This document shows positions 1 through 5,894 of a stretch of 5,894 nt of DNA, piece after piece (position 1 is the first letter of the stretch; the number at the start of each line of letters is the position of its first letter). The stretch is taken from NCBI GenBank assembly GCA_003509845.1, contig DOMR01000055.1, positions 687 to 6,580 on the forward strand, given 5' to 3'. Both the position numbers and the translations under genes were made by a program. A model generated the notes under the pieces. That model was not told the origin of the DNA, did no database searches, and saw nothing but the letters and a program-made list of their open reading frames with translations. Source of the stretch: Chitinophagaceae bacterium. GTDB lineage: Bacteria > Bacteroidota > Bacteroidia > Chitinophagales > Chitinophagaceae.

Positions 1-25
1 TAAATGGAAAGCTAATTAAACAATG

Positions 26-1312
26 CTACTCATATCGAAGTGCATCAATCGGATTTAGTGCTGCTGCTTTCATCGCTGGATAAATGCCGGCGACCAGTCC
101 AACCAAGGTACAAATGGCAATTCCAATACCCACCCATAACCATGGAACAATGAATCCTGTCTTTAAAACAATGCTAAATATATTTCCGACCAGTACCCCT
201 AAAATAATGCCAAAGATGGCACCTAAAATACTAATCAAAATACTTTCAAATAAAAATTGACGTCGCACATCCCTTCTTTTCCCTCCGAGGGCTTTAATCA
301 ATCCAACTTCTCTGGTGCGTTCATTTACAGCCACTAACATAATATTCATTAATCCAATCGCAGCTCCAATTAAAGTGATTAAACCAATCGCACCCGCAGC
401 ACCACTAATTCCAGCCAATAACCCAATAAATATATCAGCGAACTTATCACTCTTATCTATGATAAAATTATCTGACTCACTTGGAATTAGTCTACGCGCT
501 TTTCTCATTTGCTCCATGGATTCCCCAATCGCAGGCTCCAACTCGGTTACATTATTGACCATTACCCCTATTTGATAGGAGGAACTTATATTTTGATATT
601 GTCTTATATTTTTAAGTGAAGTAACAATCACATCATCTTGGCGCATCATTGCACTTGAGCCCTTTGATTTTAATAAACCAATAACACGGTATGGCTTACC
701 TCCCACTAAAATAACTTTGTCAATACTTTTTTCGGGATTATTGGGAAATAATTTAGTGGCAACATTACTGCCAATCAAACAAACATTACGACCACTTTGC
801 AAATCCACATTATTTAAGTTTCTGCCTAAGTCTAATTGATATCCATTCACCCCTAAATAATTTTCATCGCCTCCCCACATAGAAACCTGCGGATTGGTTT
901 TATAATTTTTATAACGAAGTTCATTGTTACCATTCCCACGACGATACACACTTACTTGCGCCCTATTAAAACCATAATTATCCTTAAAATAAACAGACTC
1001 TTCTAAACGAATAGGCTTATCTAAATTTGATTTTTTTTCCTTTTGTCCTTTCTTCTCTTTTGAAAATTCTTGCTGATTTCTTCCGCCGCCGCCCATGATT
1101 CTTGCATTCATTTCCTTATACCTAATGCTGAATGCATTTGCCCCCATAAAAGAGAAGTTTTCCTTTAAGCTTTGGTTCATGGCTGATATTGCGGTAATAA
1201 TACCAATCAACGCCATGATACCAAAAGCAATAATTGCCACCGTAATACCCGTGCGTAGTTTATTGCTTTTTACCGTGCGCCAAGCTAAAATAAAGGAATC
1301 CTGAAGCGTCAT
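26..1312 (-). CDS. MacB/FtsX-family ABC transporter permease (no ATPase domain)
   Basis: Inner-membrane permease subunit of a MacB-type ABC transporter, 428 residues, ATG start and TAG stop. Seen in the sequence: one N-terminal membrane helix (about residues 22-46), a large periplasmic domain (about 47-295), then three C-terminal helices (about 298-328, 353-383, 389-411). Family signatures are GRNVCLIG (174-181), the cytoplasmic loop NERTREVGLIKALGGKRRDV (330-349), which in this family contacts the ATPase, and the terminal ALNPIDALRYE. There is no Walker A or B motif, so a separate LolD/MacB-like ATP-binding protein is needed, and none is in the window. Such permeases work with a periplasmic adaptor and TolC-like protein in efflux, or in mechanotransmission or lipoprotein release; the substrate cannot be told. 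Odd point: a Gly/Lys-rich low-complexity stretch at residues 74-97 of the periplasmic domain. It starts 72 bases after nuoN on the same strand. The family assignment is firm; a macB gene name is not justified. Confidence 0.93.
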   Translation of the reverse strand: MTLQDSFILAWRTVKSNKLRTGITVAIIAFGIMALIGIITAISAMNQSLKENFSFMGANAFSIRYKEMNARIMGGGGRNQQEFSKEKKGQKEKKSNLDKPIRLEESVYFKDNYGFNRAQVSVYRRGNGNNELRYKNYKTNPQVSMWGGDENYLGVNGYQLDLGRNLNNVDLQSGRNVCLIGSNVATKLFPNNPEKSIDKVILVGGKPYRVIGLLKSKGSSAMMRQDDVIVTSLKNIRQYQNISSSYQIGVMVNNVTELEPAIGESMEQMRKARRLIPSESDNFIIDKSDKFADIFIGLLAGISGAAGAIGLITLIGAAIGLMNIMLVAVNERTREVGLIKALGGKRRDVRRQFLFESILISILGAIFGIILGVLVGNIFSIVLKTGFIVPWLWVGIGIAICTLVGLVAGIYPAMKAAALNPIDALRYE

Positions 1313-1384
1313 GCTAATTTTGGTTTTTGAACAATAAAGGTAGGACAGAATTATGCAATGATATGCCTACTATTTGAAGAGCGG

Positions 1385-2758
1385 TTAAAAGTAGAGATAA
1401 TTGAACAATAAATTAGGGAAAACACCTAGGATAAGAATCAAAATAGCAATCACTGCCAACTTGTACGTATAGGATTTGTCTAATTCGCCAATCGCAGGTG
1501 TTCCTGGCACAAAATACATGGCTTGAATCAATTTGAAATAATAATACACACTGATACTAGCAAAAATCATCGCCACCACCACCAACCACATTCCAGCGCC
1601 CGCTATTAACACTGCATTGATCATATAATATTTCGCAAAAAATCCACCAGTAATTGGGATGCCTGCTAAAGAACATAAAAACACAGTCGTTAAAAAGGCT
1701 AATAATGGATGGGTCTTGGCCAAACCGTGAAAAGCTTCAAAACTATTTTCTTTCATCTTAACCAATACGGCAAAAATACCGATGCTCGCTAATGAATAAA
1801 CAACCATATATAAGAGAATTCCTTCATTGGCAAAACTAGAACTGCCATATAATGCAAATAACATGAAACCTGCTTGTGCAATACTTGAATAAGTCAACAT
1901 TCTTTTTACGCTTCTTTGAAAAACGGCAGTCACGTTACCCACCATCAAAGTACTTACAATAACTAATGGTAATATAATACCCCAAGTTTTTTCAAACGGT
2001 TTATATTGAACTAAGTATATGTTGATGAAAGCAATAAAACCAGCCGACTTAGCAATGGTTGCCATGAAGGAAGTAAATACGGTTGGCGCACCATCATATA
2101 CATCTGGCGTCCAAAAATGAAATGGCGCTGCAGAAACTTTAAAATTCATTGCAGCAAAAATTAAAATGAGTCCCGCCGAAAACATAAACTGCTCATTAAG
2201 TATACTAGGATCTGGTGGAATTAAATTAAAGCTACCGGTGGCACCATAAATAAAAGTGATGCCTAATAATAGAATACCTGTTGAAAAAGAGCCCATTAAA
2301 AAATATTTAATAGCCGCCTCATTACTGAACAAGCTTTTTTTATCGGAGCCAGTTAAAATATATAATGGGATAGATAAAATTTCAATCCCAATGAACAACA
2401 TGAGTAAATTATTGAAAGAGGTTAAAATACTTGCACCACAAAGTATAAAAAAGAATAAGGCATAAAAATCAGCAGCATGATTTCCGATTTTTGAAATCTC
2501 TTCCCCATTGATCCATATATAAATAAAGGTTAAACAATAAAATAAGGTATTAGTATACAAACCGAATCTTGTAAACGACAACATATTATTGGTATCTACT
2601 TCCGCTACATACCAACCATTCAATTGTGCCAGATTTGCTAAAATCAAAAAAATCAAACCAAACAAAGCAATATTTTTTTGCTTATTTTCTCCCTTAATAC
2701 TCCAGGAAGCAAACATCATTACAACACCTAAAAAAGCAGAAACTATAATTGCATTCAT
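1385..2758 (-). CDS. nuoN: NADH-quinone oxidoreductase subunit N (complex I, antiporter-like)
   Basis: Complete NuoN, 457 residues (E. coli about 485), a very hydrophobic protein expected to have about 14 membrane helices. It is the antiporter-like subunit nearest the quinone-binding part of the complex I membrane arm and forms one proton pathway. Visible hallmarks: Glu126 in IGIEILSIPLYIL (equivalent of E. coli E133, TM5), Lys207 in NFKVSAAPFHFWTPDVYDGA (K217, TM7), Lys237 in TIAKSAGF (K247, TM8), SVKRMLTYSSIAQAGFML at 283-300 with Lys285, and Lys376 in GGFFAKYYM (K395, TM12). Equivalences are by motif, not by computed alignment. The start MNAIIVSAFLGVVMM leads straight into TM1 and no better upstream start fits, because the nuoM stop is only 16 bases away. 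No Shine-Dalgarno is present; the gap reads ATTAAACACATTAATA. It is the last of the nuo genes here and is translated from the same message as nuoL and nuoM. Confidence 0.97.
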   Translation of the reverse strand: MNAIIVSAFLGVVMMFASWSIKGENKQKNIALFGLIFLILANLAQLNGWYVAEVDTNNMLSFTRFGLYTNTLFYCLTFIYIWINGEEISKIGNHAADFYALFFFILCGASILTSFNNLLMLFIGIEILSIPLYILTGSDKKSLFSNEAAIKYFLMGSFSTGILLLGITFIYGATGSFNLIPPDPSILNEQFMFSAGLILIFAAMNFKVSAAPFHFWTPDVYDGAPTVFTSFMATIAKSAGFIAFINIYLVQYKPFEKTWGIILPLVIVSTLMVGNVTAVFQRSVKRMLTYSSIAQAGFMLFALYGSSSFANEGILLYMVVYSLASIGIFAVLVKMKENSFEAFHGLAKTHPLLAFLTTVFLCSLAGIPITGGFFAKYYMINAVLIAGAGMWLVVVAMIFASISVYYYFKLIQAMYFVPGTPAIGELDKSYTYKLAVIAILILILGVFPNLLFNYLYF

Positions 2759-2774
2759 TATTAATGTGTTTAAT

Positions 2775-4193
2775 TTATTTAACGATTATTTGTTGTAAAC
2801 TATCAGCCGTTAAATCGAATAACGGCTGTGGAAATACCCCTGTAACAAAAACAATGATTAACAAAACGATTAATACTATTTGTGCAGGTTTATTGATTGT
2901 TTGCATTTGATTGATCTGAGTGCTTACTTCACCGTAGGCGACCTTTTGGACCATATTTAAGGTATAGATCGCTGCCAATATAATACTTACGCCTGCAGCA
3001 GCCCCTACCCAAACATTATACTGGAACAAACTATTAAACATTAAAAATTCACCTACAAAAGCATTGGTTAATGGCAGAGCGATATTGGCTAAAGCAAAAC
3101 CAACCAATAAAATAGCCAGGGTGGGTTGTTTTTTTGCTAGCCCACCCATTTGTTGCATGGACCTAGTACCCGTTTGTTGTTCAATGATATCTGCGACAAT
3201 CCATAATCCCAGAACATTAATGCCATGTGAAAATAATTGAAACATTGCCCCTTGTATACCAATTTGATGGTGTGAGAATATAGCCGCATTCATTAAACCA
3301 ATATGTGCAATGGATGAATAAGCAATTAAACGTTTAATGTCATCTTGACGAATTGCAATAAATGAAGCATATAAAATACCGATCACCGATAAAATAACCA
3401 CCACATTAATATGTGCAACAAATGCCGTTGGAAATAAAGGCAACAACCATCTAAGAATTCCATACAAACCCATTTTAACCATTACCGCACTCATGACCAT
3501 AGTGACGGCAGTTGGTGCTTGCTCATAGGCATCAGGCTGCCAAGTATGTAAAGGAAAGATGGGCATTTTGATGGCAAATGCAATAAAAAATAATGCGAAA
3601 GCTGTGACTTGTTGTCCCCCAGTTAAATTGGCCTTTGCAAAGGATTGTATCAAAAAACTTTGATCGCTGGTATGCATATAAACATATATAATCCCGATAA
3701 GCATCATCAAGGAACCCAAAAATGTATAAATGAAAAATTTAAAGGTAACAGCAATTCTTTTTTCACCACCCCAGATAGAACTTAAAAAATAAACTGGGAT
3801 CAACGCTAATTCCCAAAAAAAGTAAAATAATAAGGCATCCCCTGATAAAAACACACCCATCAACCCGCATTGTGTAAAAAGCAATAAGGAAAGAAAAATA
3901 TTTTTTTGCTTGGGCTGATTTTGTGAAGTCGCAATAATAATTGCCGGAAAACTAATTGCAGTTAATAATACTAAAATTTTTGCTAAGCCATCTGCATGTA
4001 ATAAAAACTGCGCATGCAACACTGAAATCCATGGTACATTAAAATCAACGGCCCCGTTACCTGCCACTACTATTGCGGCTACCAAAGTCCCTAATGTAGA
4101 AACAATCGCTATCGTATTTGCCGATTTATCATTTTTAATAAAAAGTAATAATAAGGCGGTAACAAAAGGAATTAATATAAATGATAGTAACAT
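2775..4193 (-). CDS. nuoM: NADH-quinone oxidoreductase subunit M (complex I, antiporter-like)
   Basis: Complete NuoM, 472 residues, somewhat shorter than E. coli NuoM (509), with the usual multi-helix layout. It is the middle antiporter-like subunit of the complex I membrane arm, between NuoL and NuoN. Channel residues seen: Glu128 in FFWELALIPVYFL (E. coli E144, TM5), Lys209 in FAIKMPIFPLHTWQPDAYEQ (K234, TM7), Lys240 in AVMVKMGLYGILRW (K265, TM8), DDIKRLIAYSSIAHIGLM (284-301) with Lys287 and His297, SHGIN (322-326), and Glu382 in NAFVGEFLM. That glutamate is the NuoM-type replacement (E407) for the TM12 lysine found in NuoL and NuoN, so it separates this gene from its paralogues. The start MLLSFILIPFVTALLLLF begins TM1 directly and lies 17 bases after the nuoL stop. 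There is no Shine-Dalgarno sequence. All key residues are present and nothing suggests decay. Confidence 0.97.
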   Translation of the reverse strand: MLLSFILIPFVTALLLLFIKNDKSANTIAIVSTLGTLVAAIVVAGNGAVDFNVPWISVLHAQFLLHADGLAKILVLLTAISFPAIIIATSQNQPKQKNIFLSLLLFTQCGLMGVFLSGDALLFYFFWELALIPVYFLSSIWGGEKRIAVTFKFFIYTFLGSLMMLIGIIYVYMHTSDQSFLIQSFAKANLTGGQQVTAFALFFIAFAIKMPIFPLHTWQPDAYEQAPTAVTMVMSAVMVKMGLYGILRWLLPLFPTAFVAHINVVVILSVIGILYASFIAIRQDDIKRLIAYSSIAHIGLMNAAIFSHHQIGIQGAMFQLFSHGINVLGLWIVADIIEQQTGTRSMQQMGGLAKKQPTLAILLVGFALANIALPLTNAFVGEFLMFNSLFQYNVWVGAAAGVSIILAAIYTLNMVQKVAYGEVSTQINQMQTINKPAQIVLIVLLIIVFVTGVFPQPLFDLTADSLQQIIVK

Positions 4194-4210
4194 ATAGCTT
4201 ATTAAAATAA

Positions 4211-5894
4211 TTATTTAATCGAATTGTGAAATAAACGCAATAGTAAAGTGTCATTAAACCAAAGTAAAAACAATAATACAATTGCTAAAACCATAAATAA
4301 AATATAATACCCTACTTGTCCATTTTGTATCAATCTTAATTGTCTTGCACTATACTGTACTAATTTTCCCGTACCATTTACTGCACCATCAATCACTTGT
4401 TTTTCAATACTATTTTTCAAAAATCCAGCAAAACGATTTAAGGGATTTACAATTGCTGTATTGTATAATTCATCTATATGCCATTTATTATAGAAAAATT
4501 TGCCAATGAAACTAGTAGGCATTTCGTCTGTTTTCTTTTTATATATTATCACGGCCAATAATAATGCAATCACAGCAATCGTCACTGATACTGCCATTAA
4601 TAGCCACTCCGTTGCATGTGATAAACCAATTTCAGTAGGTTCCCCAACAATGGTGCTTAGCTGATGTGATAACCAATGATGTCCGCCCATTAATTCAGGA
4701 ATACCAATTGCACCCGCAATTGCACTAGCCACTGCTAATAAGATTAATGGCAAAGTCATCGCCATCGGTGATTCATGTAAATGCCCTTCTTGATTGGGGG
4801 TGCCTCTAAATTTACCTAAAAAAGTAGTGGCATATAATCGGAACATATAAAAAGCAGTCATCGCAGCACCAATCACACCTAACACCCAATACACCGGACT
4901 TTTTGCAAATGCTGCTGCAAGTATTTCATCTTTTGAAAAGAAGCCACTAAATGGAGGTACCCCTGCAATCGCGATACATCCTATTAAGAAAGTAATATGT
5001 GTGATGGGCAATTTTGATTTTAATCCACCCATCTTACGAATATCTTGTTCGTGATGCATTGCATGAATCACCGAGCCCGCACCTAAGAATAACAAAGCTT
5101 TAAAAAATGCATGTGTAATTACATGAAATACCGCGCCAGAATAAGCACCCACACCTAATCCTAAAAACATATACCCCAATTGACTTACTGTTGAATAAGC
5201 CAATACTTTTTTGATATCATTTTGTTTGATGGCAATAGTCGCCGCTAACAACGCGGTACTAATACCTATGACGGCAATGACAGTTTGTGTAATTTCACTA
5301 TGGTTAAATAAAATATTGCTACGGGTAATCATATAGATACCAGCAGTAACCATGGTTGCAGCATGTATCAAAGCCGAAACAGGCGTTGGACCCGCCATTG
5401 CATCCGGAAGCCAAGTGAACAAAGGAATTTGTGCACTCTTTCCCATCGCACCTACAAATAGTAATAAGGTAATACCAGTGATATCTGCACTAGATAATTT
5501 AGCCAAACTTTCTGCTGTGAGTACCTCACTATAGTTCACCGAACCCAACTTGAAAATGATCCAAAATATGGCTAATAAAAAACCCAGATCACCAATGCGA
5601 TTCATAATAAAAGCTTTTTTAGCCGCATAATTAAAATCACCATTCGTAAACCAATAGCCAATTAATAAATAGGAACATAAGCCAACACCTTCCCATCCAA
5701 TAAACATAATAACATAGTTATCTCCTAGTACTAGAAGCAACATAGAGAAAATAAATAAATTCAAATAAGCAAAATACCTCGCATAGTGTGCGGAAGATTC
5801 CTCCTTCATATACGCAGTGGAATATAAATGTATCAAGGAGCCCACACCGGTGATGACCAATAGGAAAAGACTAGATAAGGCGTCTACTTTAAAA
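4211..5894 (-). CDS. nuoL: NADH-quinone oxidoreductase subunit L, N-terminus cut by window edge (complex I, antiporter-like)
   Basis: Partial NuoL: 560 residues are visible and the frame stays open to the right edge. The first visible residues, FKVDALSSLFLLVITGVGSL, match E. coli NuoL from about residue 80, so roughly 80 residues, including the start codon and first helices, lie outside. It is the distal antiporter-like subunit of complex I. Numbering from the first visible residue, hallmarks are Glu68 in GWEGVGLCSYLLIG (E. coli E144), Asp102 in NRIGDLGF (D178), Lys152 in GAMGKSAQIPLFTWLPDAMA (K229), His177 in SALIHAATMVTAG, DIKKVLAYSTVSQLGYMF with Lys228, HVITHAFFKALLF with Lys265, and Lys321 in FFSKDEIL (K399, TM12). 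The C-terminal part from about residue 470 (KWHIDELYNTAIVNPLNRFA onward) is the long amphipathic lateral helix that runs along NuoM and NuoN, followed by a final membrane helix. This C-terminus distinguishes it from NuoM and NuoN. A TTG at 5858-5860 is only an internal Leu codon, not the start. Confidence 0.97.
   Translation of the reverse strand, partial: FKVDALSSLFLLVITGVGSLIHLYSTAYMKEESSAHYARYFAYLNLFIFSMLLLVLGDNYVIMFIGWEGVGLCSYLLIGYWFTNGDFNYAAKKAFIMNRIGDLGFLLAIFWIIFKLGSVNYSEVLTAESLAKLSSADITGITLLLFVGAMGKSAQIPLFTWLPDAMAGPTPVSALIHAATMVTAGIYMITRSNILFNHSEITQTVIAVIGISTALLAATIAIKQNDIKKVLAYSTVSQLGYMFLGLGVGAYSGAVFHVITHAFFKALLFLGAGSVIHAMHHEQDIRKMGGLKSKLPITHITFLIGCIAIAGVPPFSGFFSKDEILAAAFAKSPVYWVLGVIGAAMTAFYMFRLYATTFLGKFRGTPNQEGHLHESPMAMTLPLILLAVASAIAGAIGIPELMGGHHWLSHQLSTIVGEPTEIGLSHATEWLLMAVSVTIAVIALLLAVIIYKKKTDEMPTSFIGKFFYNKWHIDELYNTAIVNPLNRFAGFLKNSIEKQVIDGAVNGTGKLVQYSARQLRLIQNGQVGYYILFMVLAIVLLFLLWFNDTLLLRLFHNSIK

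Noticed and set aside
1..25. Possible gene or terminator at the left edge
   Set aside because: Only 25 AT-rich bases lie beyond the permease stop. There is no hairpin and no start codon in a meaningful frame, so it is too short to interpret.
1367..1394. Inverted repeat CTACT...AGTAG around the nuoN stop codon as a terminator
   Set aside because: The arms are only 5 bases with an 18-base loop, AT-rich, and no U-run follows on the minus strand, so it is not a credible terminator.
315..2798. Plus-strand ORFs of 60-86 codons (315-575, 1095-1304, 2256-2465, 2589-2798)
   Set aside because: Each lies opposite the permease, nuoN or the nuoN/nuoM junction. Their translations resemble no protein I know and look like antisense shadows of membrane-protein codons.
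5352..5534. Plus-strand ORF of 60 codons inside nuoL
   Set aside because: It lies entirely antisense to the most conserved part of nuoL (around GKSAQ and SALIHAATM), which explains its open frame.
1385..5894. Possibility that the three antiporter-like genes belong to an Mrp-type cation/proton antiporter or a hydrogenase rather than complex I
   Set aside because: The L-M-N order, the NuoL-specific lateral helix at the C-terminus, the TM12 glutamate in NuoM against lysine in NuoL and NuoN, and the absence of MrpB/C/E/F/G-like small genes all fit complex I.

Overview
The window is a low-GC stretch of about 5.9 kb in which every convincing gene lies on the minus strand. It reads, in transcription order from the right edge: nuoL (its start is cut off by the window edge), nuoM, nuoN, then a MacB/FtsX-type ABC transporter permease. 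The organism is probably a member of the Bacteroidota. The protein sequences have the look of that phylum (Chitinophagaceae-like by recollection, not by search). None of the three visible start codons is preceded by a Shine-Dalgarno sequence, and the upstream regions are A/T-rich, as is usual in this phylum. The genus cannot be fixed from the sequence alone.

Layout: positions 5894-4211 hold the C-terminal ~560 residues of NuoL, positions 4193-2775 hold all of NuoM, and positions 2758-1385 hold all of NuoN. The gaps between them are only 17 and 16 bases, so they form one tight transcription unit, the distal end of a nuo (respiratory complex I) operon whose earlier genes would lie beyond the right edge. 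A 72-base gap with no clear terminator follows. Then comes the ABC permease (positions 1312-26). The last 25 bases at the left edge hold no recognisable gene.

Function: NuoL, NuoM and NuoN are the three paralogous antiporter-like membrane subunits of NADH:quinone oxidoreductase. Each carries the expected charged residues of a proton channel: a glutamate in TM5, lysines in TM7/TM8 and a lysine or glutamate in TM12. NuoL also carries the C-terminal lateral helix. Together they form the distal membrane arm that couples quinone reduction to ion pumping. The permease is a separate function: a four-helix, MacB-like permease with a large periplasmic domain and no ATPase domain. It would need an ATP-binding protein encoded elsewhere.

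Overall this is an ordinary housekeeping region. I see no mobile element, RNA gene, CRISPR array or obviously new system. The observations worth a second look are small: the truncated nuoL with a misleading internal TTG start, a glycine/lysine-rich insert in the permease, and the unclear transcriptional border between nuoN and the permease.
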